Source: Holophaga sp.
GTDB lineage: Bacteria > Acidobacteriota > Holophagae > Holophagales > Holophagaceae
Assembly (NCBI GenBank): GCA_031292735.1
Contig: JARLGP010000010.1
Location: forward strand, 10,895 to 74,894
Length of the DNA stretch: 64,000 nucleotides
Direction: 5' to 3'
Part shown: positions 52,591 through 61,008 of the stretch, in pieces
How positions within the stretch are numbered: the first letter of the stretch is position 1
Layout of the letters: the number at the start of each line of letters is the position of its first letter
Made by a program: the position numbers and the translations under genes
The notes under the pieces: model-generated
What the model saw: only the letters and a program-made list of their open reading frames with translations
Told to the model about the DNA's origin: nothing
Database searches by the model: none

Positions 52591-53505
52591 GTGCTCGAAA
52601 CGCTTCGATGTCCAGGCTGCTCCACCCGCTTTTCGCTAGGCGCCGACCGGGTGCGGCCCGGGATGCGGCGGGCGCGGTGCTTCCGCTGCGATACCGTGTT
52701 CGACATCGAGGAGGCCGTGGCGAGGCTGCTGGTCCCGGAGCCGGAACCCGATCCGGAACCGGCGCCGGCGCTTTCCATGGAGGACCTGCAGGGAATCCAG
52801 GAGGCCCCCGAGGAGCTCGAAACGGTCGAGCCGGCCGCTCCGGCCGGCGCCGGCTATGCCTCCGCCAAGGACGCCATCTCCCGGCTGATGGGCGACGCGC
52901 CCACGGCTTCCGCGCCCACGGCTTCCGCCCCCATGCGCATGGGCAGCCGGGGCGCCCTGGACGTGGACGCCACCCTGGAGGCCCTGTCCTCCACCCTGGG
53001 CGCCCCGACCCGGAAGCCGGAGGCCCCCGAGGCCCCGGATGCTCCCGCGGCGTCCGACCTGTCCTCCACCGTGAAACTCACCCCCGAAGAGATCCGGGTG
53101 GCCATGGCCTCCGCCGTGGCCGAACCGGTGAAGCCGCCCGCGCCCATGCCGTCCGCGCCTTCCCGCCCGTTGCCCGCGCCCACCGACCTTCCGCCGCTCA
53201 CCCTCGCGGATTCCAACCAGACCGCCGATCTGCTCAAGATCCAGCTGGAGAAGGAAACCTGCAACAACGTCACCATCGAGCAGATGACCGCCTGGATCGA
53301 GCAGGGCCGGGTGCTGGAGTATCACATGGTGGCCCGCCAGTACAGCGAGCACTGGATCGAGGCCAGCAAGGTGCCGGCCCTGCGCCCGGTGTTCGACCGC
53401 ATGCGCAGGATCCGGGAGGCCCAGGCCGAGGAATCCCCCAAGCCCGCACCCGAACCCGCGCCGGTCAAGCGCGGTCTGTTCAGCGGCTTGTTCGGCCGCA
53501 ACTGA
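52591..53505 (+). CDS. MJ0042-type zinc-ribbon protein with C-terminal GYF-like domain
   Basis: This 304-residue protein starts at GTG 52591 with GGAG 6 bases before it. The N-terminal zinc ribbon has CPGCSTRF and RCFRCDTVF (residues about 6-36), as in MJ0042 domains. A long Pro/Ala/Glu-rich linker (about 50-205) follows. Near the C-terminus, TAWIEQGRVLEYHMVARQ and WIEASKVPALRPVF resemble the GYF_2 domain. The role is unknown; such proteins are often membrane- or envelope-associated regulators. Confidence 0.7.
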   Translation: MLETLRCPGCSTRFSLGADRVRPGMRRARCFRCDTVFDIEEAVARLLVPEPEPDPEPAPALSMEDLQGIQEAPEELETVEPAAPAGAGYASAKDAISRLMGDAPTASAPTASAPMRMGSRGALDVDATLEALSSTLGAPTRKPEAPEAPDAPAASDLSSTVKLTPEEIRVAMASAVAEPVKPPAPMPSAPSRPLPAPTDLPPLTLADSNQTADLLKIQLEKETCNNVTIEQMTAWIEQGRVLEYHMVARQYSEHWIEASKVPALRPVFDRMRRIREAQAEESPKPAPEPAPVKRGLFSGLFGRN

Positions 53506-53520
53506 AAGCCAAGGAACCCC

Positions 53521-54030
53521 ATGCTCAACGCCCTGATTCCCACCCTCTTCCTCCTGGCCCAGGATTCCGTGGCGGTGCCGCCCCCGACGCCGCCGCCCGC
53601 CCAGGAGGCGCCGGCGCCCGTGACGGCGTCCGCGCCGGCCCCCGCCCAGGGCCAGAGGCCGCTCAGCTTCTTCAGCCAGCGCTTCAAGTTCCGCTGGGAC
53701 CAGTTCCTGCCCCTCACCGCCAGCGTGGACGGCCTGAGGATCAATTCCATCTTCTTCAACAAGCGCACCCTCGGCCTGTTCAAGAGCGCCGAGTTCGGCA
53801 CCCGGGCGGTGGTCGACGTCACCAACACCAGCAGCGTCACCCGCACCCCGGGCTTCGCGGTGGCCGTGTTCGATGCCCAGGACCGGCTGCTGGGCGTGGC
53901 CAGCGGCGGGCCCAAGATCGGCGGCGTCCGCGCCGGCGAGACCGAATCGTTCGACCTGAGCTTCCGCCAGGTGGTGGAGCGGATTCCCCGGGCCGACCAC
54001 TTCGTGCTGTCGGTGGAACTGTCCGATTGA
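53521..54030 (+). CDS. Hypothetical exported protein with FxLYD-like domain
   Basis: This 169-residue protein has a hydrophobic N-terminus (MLNALIPTLFLLA) suggesting export, a Pro/Ala-rich linker, and a C-terminal beta-rich part with VVDVTNTSSVTRTPGFAVAVF, as in FxLYD/DUF3426-type domains. In many bacteria an MJ0042 zinc ribbon and such a domain occur in one protein; here they are encoded by neighbouring genes 15 bases apart. A strong hairpin terminator follows. Confidence 0.65.
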   Translation: MLNALIPTLFLLAQDSVAVPPPTPPPAQEAPAPVTASAPAPAQGQRPLSFFSQRFKFRWDQFLPLTASVDGLRINSIFFNKRTLGLFKSAEFGTRAVVDVTNTSSVTRTPGFAVAVFDAQDRLLGVASGGPKIGGVRAGETESFDLSFRQVVERIPRADHFVLSVELSD

Positions 54031-54050
54031 CGGTTGCGTGAAAGGTCAAG

Positions 54051-54078
54051 AGGGTGCCTGCCGGCTGGCAGGCACCCT
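54051..54078. terminator. Strong bidirectional hairpin terminator
   Basis: AGGGTGCCTGCC (54051-54062) pairs perfectly with GGCAGGCACCCT (54067-54078) around GGCT, a 12-bp stem. It sits between convergent genes and should end transcription from both sides, although the flanking T runs are short. Confidence 0.8.
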
Positions 54079-54083
54079 CTTCC

Positions 54084-55091
54084 TTAGACCGCTTCCTGGT
54101 CCTGGTAGTGGCGCAGCACTTCCGCGGGGGTCGCGGTGGCGGTGCCCATCTTGCCCACCACCACCCCGGCGGCGGCGTTGGCCAGCATGGCCGCGTCCTG
54201 CCAGTCCGCCCCGGCGGAGATGGCCGCGCTGAACACGGCGATCACCGTGTCGCCGGCGCCGCTCACGTCGAACACCTCCTGGGCCTCGGTGGGGATCAGC
54301 CAGGGCGCCCGGTGCTGCAGATCCGAAGCGAACAGGGCCATGCCCTTCTCGCTGCGGGTGACCAGCAGGCCCCGCAGTCCCAGGGTGTCCATCAGCGCCT
54401 GGCCCGCCACGGACAGTTCCGCGTCACTCCTGGCGGGGAGCCCGGTGAGCGCCGCCAGCTCCTTGGTGTTGGGCGTCATCAGCGGCGCGCCCTGGTAGAA
54501 CGCCGCGTGGGCGGGTTTGGGATCGACGATCCAGGGGATGCCCCGGGTCCGGCACAACTCGCGCACCCGGTCCATCACCTCCTGGCTCACCACCCCCTTG
54601 GCGTAGTCGGAAATGATCAGCGCCGAGGCCTTTTCCAGGGCCAGGGCCAGGCCGGCGCACAGGGCGGCCACCGCCTCCGGCTGGCAGGCGCCGGTCTCCT
54701 CCCGGTCGATGCGGAGCATCTGCTGCTGCTGGCCGATCACCCGGGTCTTGATGATGGTGGGCCGGGTGGAATCGATCACCAGCCCGTCCCCCTGGATCTG
54801 CAGGCCCTGCAGCAGCGCCTGCATCCGGTTCCCGGCGATGTCCCGCTGCAGGGTGCCCACCAGCACCGGCTCCACCCCCATGGACTTGAGGTTGGCCGCC
54901 ACGTTGGCGGCTCCGCCCAGCACCGCCCACTCCCGGTTCACCCGCACGATCGGCACCGGCGCCTCCGGCGAGATCCGGCTCACTTCGCCGAACAGGTACT
55001 CGTCCAGCATCAGGTCGCCCAGCACCGCCACCCGGCGGCCGCGCATCTTTCCCAGCAGGCTTTCCGCCTGCGCCCGGTCCATTCGCATCAT
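54084..55091 (-). CDS. D-glycero-beta-D-manno-heptose-7-phosphate kinase (RfaE domain I)
   Basis: This 335-residue PfkB-type kinase phosphorylates heptose 7-phosphate in synthesis of LPS inner-core heptose. It shows VLGDLMLDEYLFGEVSRISPEAP near the start and the catalytic PfkB signature VSGAGDTVIAVF near residue 270. It lacks the cytidylyltransferase domain of fused HldE, so a separate RfaE2 is expected elsewhere. ATG 55091 overlaps the stop of the upstream miniprotein (ATGA), which settles the start. Confidence 0.92.
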   Translation of the reverse strand: MMRMDRAQAESLLGKMRGRRVAVLGDLMLDEYLFGEVSRISPEAPVPIVRVNREWAVLGGAANVAANLKSMGVEPVLVGTLQRDIAGNRMQALLQGLQIQGDGLVIDSTRPTIIKTRVIGQQQQMLRIDREETGACQPEAVAALCAGLALALEKASALIISDYAKGVVSQEVMDRVRELCRTRGIPWIVDPKPAHAAFYQGAPLMTPNTKELAALTGLPARSDAELSVAGQALMDTLGLRGLLVTRSEKGMALFASDLQHRAPWLIPTEAQEVFDVSGAGDTVIAVFSAAISAGADWQDAAMLANAAAGVVVGKMGTATATPAEVLRHYQDQEAV

Positions 55092-55267
55092 CGTTCCCGC
55101 CTGGCCTGGTCCTGCAGCATCACCGGGATGCCGTCCTCCACCGGATAGATCAGCCCGCAGGCCCGGCAGCGCAGGCCGCCGGGCACCTCTTCCAGCTCCC
55201 CGTGGCAGGGGGCGGGGCCGTACTCGGCCGGGCAGCATAGGATTTCGAGAAGACGCGCGTCAAGCAT
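55088..55267 (-). CDS. Trm112-like zinc-ribbon miniprotein (UPF0434/YcaR type)
   Basis: This 59-residue protein, read directly from the bases, carries CCPAEYG near residue 11, then CRACGLIYPVEDGIPVML near residue 34. The pattern CP...CxxCG.xYPVxDGIPVML is that of the Trm112/YcaR family. In eukaryotes Trm112 activates methyltransferases; in bacteria the role is unclear and the gene often lies next to LPS genes such as lpxK and kdsB. Here it precedes the heptose kinase and overlaps it by 4 bases. An extra Cys-poor insertion lies after CCP. Confidence 0.85.
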   Translation of the reverse strand: MLDARLLEILCCPAEYGPAPCHGELEEVPGGLRCRACGLIYPVEDGIPVMLQDQARRER

Positions 55268-55285
55268 AGGTTGGTTCCACCGGGG

Positions 55286-57031
55286 TCAGCAAAGGGTGTA
55301 CTTGGGCCCGCCCCCGCCTTCGGGAGGGGTCCAGATCACGTTTCCTTCAGGGCATTTGATATCGCAAGTCTTGCAGTGAACGCAATTGGAGTAGGCGATC
55401 GCCACGCGCTCCACCCGCCCGTCGGGGTCCGGGTGCATCTCGTAGACCTGGGCCGGGCAGAACACCGTGCACGGGCTTCCCTTGCTTTCCCAGCAGGCGG
55501 CGCAGACGGCGTCGCCCTTGACGATCTTCAGGTGCCCGGGCTGGTGCTCGTCATGCATCGCCCCGGACGCGTATACGTCATCCAGCTTGGAGATGCACAG
55601 CCCGCCATCGAACTTCACCCCCCAGTCCAGGGCGTCCCGCTTGAGCCCGGCCTTGCCGTAGAAGGCCTCGGTGCCGGCGGTGCGCTGGGCGTCGCTGGCC
55701 CCGCGGAGGGTGCCGCCGGGCACCCAGCCCCCGGTCACCAGGCTGATGGCCAGTTGCAGGGCCGCCCCGGGGGTGAAGCCGTGGGCGAGGATCTGGTGGA
55801 AGTTGCGGGTGCGGTACAGTTCGGCCCCGGCCCAGGAGTCCAGGAAGGCGCGGGAATAGCGCATGAGCGAGGCCTCCTGGAAGTCCTGCTCCAGCAGCGC
55901 GTGCAGGATGGTCTCCGCCGCGCACATGCCGCCCTTCATGCCCAGGTGGATGCCCTTGAGCCGGGCCGCGTTCACCATCTGGGCGGCATCGCCCACCAGC
56001 ATGCCGCCGGCGAAGGCCAGCCGGGGCATGGAATGCCAGCCGCCGATGGCCAGGGCCTTGGCCCCGTACTGGACCATCCTGCCGCCCTCCAGCATCGGCT
56101 TGATCCTGGGGTGGGTCTTGAACTTCTGCAGGGCCAGGTGCGCGTCGGCGAACGGATCCTGGGTGTCCAGGCTCACCACGTAGCCCACCGCCAGGCGGTT
56201 GCCGCCCATCTTGTAGACGAACGAGCCGCCGGATTCCCCGTCCGCCTGGGGCCAGCCGGTGCTGTGCAGCACGAACCCGTCCGGCACCCGGCCTTCGGGA
56301 ATCTCCCAGATCTCCTTGGCCCCGGTCTCGTACAGCTGGGGGTTGGCCGCGCCGGCCTGGAGCTGGAGCACCTCCTCCAGTTCCCGGGCCAGGTGGCCCC
56401 GGGGGCCCTCGCCGAACACCGTCACCTTGGCCTTGAGGCAGTTGCCCGGCTCGAAGTTGGAGCGGGGGCTGCCGTCGGCGTTGACCCCCTTGTCGGCGGT
56501 CTGCACCCCCACCACCCGGCCGTCCTCCCACAGCACCTTGATCCCGGCGAACCCGGGCAGGAGCATCACGTCCACCCCCGGCAGTTCCCGCCGCTCGATT
56601 TCCGCCGCCATCCAGCGCACCATGCGCGACAGGGAGACGACCGGGTTGCCGTGGTTGCGCAGGAACGGCGGCGGCATCGGGGCCTGGAACCCGCCGCGCT
56701 GGGTGAACAGCCAGACCTCTTCCGAGCGCACCCCGCCTTCGCTGGGAAAGCCACGCTCCAGGTAGTCGGGACACAGCTCGGCCAGGGCAATCGGGTCGAG
56801 CACCGCGCCGGAGAAGGCGTGGTCGCCGATCTCGTCGCCCTTCTCGATCAGCCCGATGGTGAGCCCTTCCAGCCTGGCCGCGCCGGGCTGGGCATTATGC
56901 GCCTCGATGAGGTCCAGGAGCCGCCAAAGCCCGGCCAGGTTGCTGGGTCCGGCGCCCACGAAGAGCACGTCGAAATCCAGCTCCTCCCGCTCCACCCCGG
57001 GGCGGACAGACTGGGTCGAGAAATCACGCAT
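55286..57031 (-). CDS. Electron transfer flavoprotein-ubiquinone oxidoreductase
   Basis: This 581-residue protein passes electrons from reduced ETF to the quinone pool. It has the FAD-binding start FDVLFVGAGPSNLAGLWRL and the Fe-S domain at its C-terminus with NCVHCKTCDIKCPEGNVIW, matching the 4Fe-4S cluster of ETF-QO. Length and order are those of the whole enzyme. It lies 18 bases upstream of the Trm112-like gene, in the same direction. It supports acyl-CoA or amino acid oxidation; no ETF genes are in the window. Confidence 0.93.
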   Translation of the reverse strand: MRDFSTQSVRPGVEREELDFDVLFVGAGPSNLAGLWRLLDLIEAHNAQPGAARLEGLTIGLIEKGDEIGDHAFSGAVLDPIALAELCPDYLERGFPSEGGVRSEEVWLFTQRGGFQAPMPPPFLRNHGNPVVSLSRMVRWMAAEIERRELPGVDVMLLPGFAGIKVLWEDGRVVGVQTADKGVNADGSPRSNFEPGNCLKAKVTVFGEGPRGHLARELEEVLQLQAGAANPQLYETGAKEIWEIPEGRVPDGFVLHSTGWPQADGESGGSFVYKMGGNRLAVGYVVSLDTQDPFADAHLALQKFKTHPRIKPMLEGGRMVQYGAKALAIGGWHSMPRLAFAGGMLVGDAAQMVNAARLKGIHLGMKGGMCAAETILHALLEQDFQEASLMRYSRAFLDSWAGAELYRTRNFHQILAHGFTPGAALQLAISLVTGGWVPGGTLRGASDAQRTAGTEAFYGKAGLKRDALDWGVKFDGGLCISKLDDVYASGAMHDEHQPGHLKIVKGDAVCAACWESKGSPCTVFCPAQVYEMHPDPDGRVERVAIAYSNCVHCKTCDIKCPEGNVIWTPPEGGGGPKYTLC

Positions 57032-57088
57032 GGGCAGCTCCAGAATTAGCAAACGCCAGTTTACATCCAGCGGTGGCAGAATCGGGGT

Positions 57089-57454
57089 ATGGATGAGCCC
57101 GCCCCCTCCCTTCCGCTCCGCTTCGAAGCCGCCGTGCAGCGCCATCTGTCTGTGGTCTACCGTTCCGCCGAAGGCGGCTGGGAGGGCCACGACTTCGTGG
57201 TGGAAGTGGTCGCCGCCCGCCAGGGGCTGGACGGGTTCGAGGTGGTGATGGACTTCCGCGACCTGGAGGCGGCGCTGGACGCCCTGCTGGAGCCGATCCA
57301 GGGCCGCCTGCTGGGCGACCTGGGCCTGCGCGATCCGCTGGAGCTGGCCCGCCGGCTGGCCGCGGAGCTGGCGCCACGGGTATCCGCCCCGTCCCGGCTG
57401 GTCGAGGTGGCCCTCACCGACGGCCGCGGGCGCCGCCTGGCCCTGCGTCCGTGA
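57089..57454 (+). CDS. Degenerate QueD/6-pyruvoyl-tetrahydropterin synthase-like protein
   Basis: This 121-residue protein aligns over its whole length with the QueD at 13830: FEAAVQRH for FEAAHF, WEGHDFVVEVV for LHGHSYKLFV, VVMDFRDL for MIIDFDDL and a similar C-terminus. Only one of the three zinc His remains, and the catalytic Cys and the DH motif are lost (QGR for DHR). It keeps the T-fold but is unlikely to be a QueD enzyme. It overlaps the signal peptidase gene by 4 bases (GTGA). Confidence 0.7.
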   Translation: MDEPAPSLPLRFEAAVQRHLSVVYRSAEGGWEGHDFVVEVVAARQGLDGFEVVMDFRDLEAALDALLEPIQGRLLGDLGLRDPLELARRLAAELAPRVSAPSRLVEVALTDGRGRRLALRP

Positions 57455-57888
57455 CCGGCCCCGGGCTGCTGGGCGGTGCGCTGGCGCTGGCCCTGGCCCC
57501 GCTGCTGTTCATGCACCCGGTGCTGATCGCCGGCCGGAGCATGGAGCCCCGGCTGCGGCCGGGCTCGGTCTGCCTCGCCCTGCGCGCCTGGTGCGCCGGC
57601 AGCCCCGCCGCCGGACAGATCTGGCTGGTGGAGGCCCCCGGCGGCACCGCCGTGAAACGCCTGGTGGGGCTTCCCGGCGACCGGGTGGAGCTGCGCCGGG
57701 GCGCCCTGTGGATCAACGGCCGGCAGGTGGACGAACCGTACGCGGATCGCACCGAACGGGACACGGCCGGCCCCTGGGCGGTGGGCGCCGGCTATTTCCT
57801 GCTGGGCGACAACCGTGCCGAAAGCCATGACAGCCGGGCCTGGGGCAGCCTTCCTGCCACCGGGCTGTGCGGGCGGATCCTGCGCTGA
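57451..57888 (+). CDS. lepB: Signal peptidase I
   Basis: This 145-residue protein has an N-terminal membrane segment, catalytic S30 in GRSMEPRLRPG, catalytic K69 in AVKRLVGLPGDRVE and the C-terminal LLGDNRAESHDSRAWG. It cleaves export signals on the outer face of the inner membrane. It is short compared with E. coli LepB, as in the compact Gram-positive type. It starts at GTG 57451 and overlaps the QueD-like gene. Confidence 0.9.
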   Translation: MTGPGLLGGALALALAPLLFMHPVLIAGRSMEPRLRPGSVCLALRAWCAGSPAAGQIWLVEAPGGTAVKRLVGLPGDRVELRRGALWINGRQVDEPYADRTERDTAGPWAVGAGYFLLGDNRAESHDSRAWGSLPATGLCGRILR

Positions 57889-57952
57889 GAGAGCTAAAAT
57901 AACCATTCCCGTTTCGAGCGGGTGGGGAGCGGAAAAGGGTAGACGCAGCAGT

Positions 57953-57969
57953 CTGAAAATGAGTTTCAG
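57953..57969 (+). repeat. Small hairpin in the prs leader
   Basis: CTGAAA-ATGAG-TTTCAG forms a 6-bp stem and 5-base loop 70 bases before the prs start. It may affect prs expression; its function is unknown. Confidence 0.3.
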
Positions 57970-58039
57970 TCCGGACCGTGCGAGGTTCCACTGTCCTTGG
58001 AAGGCCATGGTTAGGTAAACTGTCCGGGTTGGGGGTGCA

Positions 58040-58987
58040 ATGTTCGGTGATATGAAGGTCTTTTCGGGTTCAAGCCATCCGGCCCTGGCGGCGGGGATCG
58101 CTGCCCACATGGGGATGCAGCTCGGAAAGTCACGAATTACGCGCTTCTCCAACGAGAACATCAAGGTCAAGATCGACGAGAACGTGCGCGAATCGGATGT
58201 GTTCGTGATCCAGACCAGCGCCCCGCCGGTGAGCGACAACCTGGTGGAGATGCTCATCATGATCGACGCGCTGAAGTTCGCCAGCGCGGCCCGGATCACC
58301 GCGGTGCTGCCGTACTATCCCTATGCCCGCAGCGACAAGAAGGACGAGGCGCGCATCTCCATCACCGCCCGCCTGGTGGCCGACCTGCTGCACACCGCCG
58401 GGGCCGACCGGGTGCTCACCATGACCCTGCACGCGCCGCAGATCCTGGGCTTCTTCCGGATCCCGGCCGACCAGCTGCTGGCCACGCCGGTGCTGGTGAA
58501 CTACTTCCGCAATTCCGACCTGTCCAATTCCGCGGTGGTGGCCACCGACGCCGGCGCCGGCAAGATCGCCGGCCACTTCGCCAAGCGCCTGGGGCTGCCC
58601 ATGGCGATCATCGACAAGCGCCGCTTCGACGACAGCGAGGAGGCCCACAGCACGGCCCTCATCGGCGAAGTGAAGGGCAAGGACGTGATCATCTTCGACG
58701 ACGAGATCGCCACCGGCGGCTCCATCCGCGAGGCCGCGCGCATCCTGCGCACCTTCGGCGTGCGCCGGGTGCGGGTGGGCGCCACCCACGCCGTGTTCTC
58801 CGGCACCGCCCTGCAGAAGCTGCAGGAAGCCGAGCTGGACGAACTGGTGGTGACCGACACGGTGCCCATTCCCGCCAGGATCCAGGAGGGCGTTCCCGCC
58901 CTCAAGATCCTGTCCACCGCCCCGATGTTCGGGGATGCCATCCTGCGCATCCACGGCGGCCGCAGCATCAGCGAAATGATGGAATAG
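58040..58987 (+). CDS. prs: Ribose-phosphate pyrophosphokinase
   Basis: This 315-residue enzyme makes PRPP from ribose 5-phosphate and ATP for nucleotide, His and Trp synthesis. It has VLPYYPYARSDKKDEAR (ATP/flexible loop) and the PRPP-binding loop IFDDEIATGGSI. Both differ a little from the classical E. coli sequences, so it may belong to a divergent class. A 151-base leader precedes it with a small hairpin. Confidence 0.93.
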   Translation: MFGDMKVFSGSSHPALAAGIAAHMGMQLGKSRITRFSNENIKVKIDENVRESDVFVIQTSAPPVSDNLVEMLIMIDALKFASAARITAVLPYYPYARSDKKDEARISITARLVADLLHTAGADRVLTMTLHAPQILGFFRIPADQLLATPVLVNYFRNSDLSNSAVVATDAGAGKIAGHFAKRLGLPMAIIDKRRFDDSEEAHSTALIGEVKGKDVIIFDDEIATGGSIREAARILRTFGVRRVRVGATHAVFSGTALQKLQEAELDELVVTDTVPIPARIQEGVPALKILSTAPMFGDAILRIHGGRSISEMME

Positions 58988-58989
58988 CC

Positions 58990-59559
58990 GTGACCCTGCG
59001 GGCCCTTCTGATCCAGCGCGCGGCGCGGCTTCAGGAGTGGCACGCGCTCACCGCCCCCGGCTGGGACCTGCGCTACCCCGCCTTCCGCAACCGGGTGGAG
59101 GGGGTGGCCCTGGGCCTCATGGCCGACGGTCCCGCGGTGGGCAGCCTGGTGTTCAGCGCCACCGGCGGGCCCTGGGACTGGGCCTGCGAAGTGGCCGGCG
59201 CCTGCTGCGGCCTGGTCTGGTCTCCGGCCGGCGCGCCGGTGCCGGCGGCCATCCTGGGCGGCCCCGGCTTCAACCTGGAGGCCGGCCGCCAGGCCTACCA
59301 CGACCGCGACCACCAGGTGCTGGACTTGACCCCGGTGACCGGCGCCCTGGACCACGGCGCGCTGCTGGACCGGCTGCGCCGGCTCAACGGCCGGCTCGGC
59401 TGGGATCACGACACCACGGTCACCCTGCCCATGGACCAGCTGGCCACGCCGGAGCTGCGCGGGGCCCTGTGGAGCGCGCTGTTTGCGGGCAGCCACGCGG
59501 TCCTGGCGGCCCAGGCGCGGGACTGGGACCCGGAGCCCTTCAAGGGACTGCTGGGCTGA
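58990..59559 (+). CDS. Hypothetical protein resembling an acyl-CoA ligase N-terminus
   Basis: This 189-residue protein starts at GTG 58990, two bases after prs. Its first 80 residues (LLIQRAARLQEWHALTAPGW, then GVALGLMADGPAVGSLVFSA) resemble the N-terminal end of long-chain acyl-CoA synthetases. The AMP-binding motif and the rest of the enzyme are missing. It could be a degraded remnant or a small protein with its own task. The likeness is by eye and weak. Confidence 0.5.
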   Translation: MTLRALLIQRAARLQEWHALTAPGWDLRYPAFRNRVEGVALGLMADGPAVGSLVFSATGGPWDWACEVAGACCGLVWSPAGAPVPAAILGGPGFNLEAGRQAYHDRDHQVLDLTPVTGALDHGALLDRLRRLNGRLGWDHDTTVTLPMDQLATPELRGALWSALFAGSHAVLAAQARDWDPEPFKGLLG

Positions 59560-59571
59560 ACGCCGCTACAG

Positions 59572-61008
59572 CTACAGCGACTCCCACAACCGCTGCAGCT
59601 GCCCCGAGGCCCGCGCCAGCACCGGGCGGAGCCGCTCCTTGAACCGGGCCTTGGCCGGGGCGGGCAGCTCCCGGGCCGCCTCCAGCCCCTGGATCCGCAG
59701 GGGGGCGGACAGGTTGGCCCATTCCCGGGCCAGCGCGGCCACCCAGCTTTCGTCGCCCAGCCGGGCCCGGGGCGCCCAGCGCCAGTTGGATCCCAGCCCG
59801 GCTTCGTGCAGGGCCGGCAGCGCCAGCCCGGGGGCGCCGGCCCGCTGGGCGATGAGGCTGGCCGCCTCGGCGGATTCCCGCTGGGCGAAGGGATCGGCGA
59901 GCAGGCCCAGCAGGGCCGGCAGCGCGGCCGGGGTGCCCACCGCGCCCAGGGCCGTGACCAGGGCGAAGCGCATGCCGTCCGGGGCCGCGGCCAGGGCCTC
60001 CAGCAGGAAGCCCTCGTCGCCGGGGAGCACCGAATGCTGCAGCCCCTCCGCCGCCGCCCGCCGGGCGCCGACCCCCCCGGTGCGCAGGCCGTCCAGGTAC
60101 GGGCCCAGGCGCGCTTCCGGATCCGGCCCCTGGGGGGCCTTGGCGGCCACCCGGGTCACCGTGGCCTGCTCGGCCTCCATGCGGCTGAAGCCGGGCAGCG
60201 GTTCCTCGCCCCAGCCGGCGGATTCGGCGCTCTCCAGCCAGAGCGCCCATTCCTCGGCCAGGGCCGCCATGGTGGGGATGCGCTTGGCCGGATCCGGCGC
60301 CAGGGACTGCATGAGGATCCGGGCCAGGCGCGGGGGGAACCCGGTGCGGATGGCGGCGGGGGGCATCTGCACCTGGCTGTAGGGGCGCCCGGTGGTGAAT
60401 TCGTAGAGGATCGAGCCCAGGGCGTAGACATCGCAGCGGCCATCCACGTTGCGCGGGTCGCCGTGCTGCTCCGGGGCCATGTAGCCCAGGGTGCCCACCA
60501 CCATCTGCGAGCGGGTCACCCGGGTGCCCTCGCCGCCTTCCCACAGGCAGACCCCGAAGTCGGTGACCTTCAGCCGCCCGTCCGGGGCGAACAGCAGGTT
60601 GGACGGCTTCAGGTCGCGGTGGATCACCCCCGCCTCGTGGGCCACCTGCAGGGCCCCGGCCACCGGCTGCAGCCGGCGCAGGAAACGGGCCGGCGCCTCG
60701 CCGAAGCACTGCTTGATGGTGCCCCCGGGCAGCAGTTCCATGAGGATGTACGGGGTGCTTCCGGCCCGGCCGAAATCGATGACCTCCACCAGGTTCGGAT
60801 GGTGCAGGTGCCGGAGCACCTCCCCTTCGCGCAGGAAGCGCACCACCAGTTCGGAATCCGCCGCGGCTTCCACCCGCAGGAACTTCACCGCCAGGGGCCA
60901 GTCCGGACGGAACGGGTCCTCGGCCCGGTGGACGAAGGCCATGCCCCCCTCCCCCAGGCGCTCCAGGACCCGGATGGCGCCGATCCGCCTGGGCAACAGC
61001 ACGGTCAT
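59572..61008 (-). CDS. Ser/Thr protein kinase with C-terminal HEAT-like region
   Basis: This 478-residue kinase has the glycine loop LGEGGMAF, lysine K42 (AVKFLR), HRD loop VIHRDLKPSNLL with D132 and N137, DFG D150 and APEQ. The kinase domain ends near residue 275. Residues about 310-478 are Ala/Leu-rich helices resembling HEAT repeats, without a membrane helix, so it is cytoplasmic. It overlaps the FHA-GGDEF gene by 4 bases. FHA domains bind phosphothreonine, which suggests this kinase modifies or partners the two cyclases. Confidence 0.9.
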   Translation of the reverse strand: MTVLLPRRIGAIRVLERLGEGGMAFVHRAEDPFRPDWPLAVKFLRVEAAADSELVVRFLREGEVLRHLHHPNLVEVIDFGRAGSTPYILMELLPGGTIKQCFGEAPARFLRRLQPVAGALQVAHEAGVIHRDLKPSNLLFAPDGRLKVTDFGVCLWEGGEGTRVTRSQMVVGTLGYMAPEQHGDPRNVDGRCDVYALGSILYEFTTGRPYSQVQMPPAAIRTGFPPRLARILMQSLAPDPAKRIPTMAALAEEWALWLESAESAGWGEEPLPGFSRMEAEQATVTRVAAKAPQGPDPEARLGPYLDGLRTGGVGARRAAAEGLQHSVLPGDEGFLLEALAAAPDGMRFALVTALGAVGTPAALPALLGLLADPFAQRESAEAASLIAQRAGAPGLALPALHEAGLGSNWRWAPRARLGDESWVAALAREWANLSAPLRIQGLEAARELPAPAKARFKERLRPVLARASGQLQRLWESL

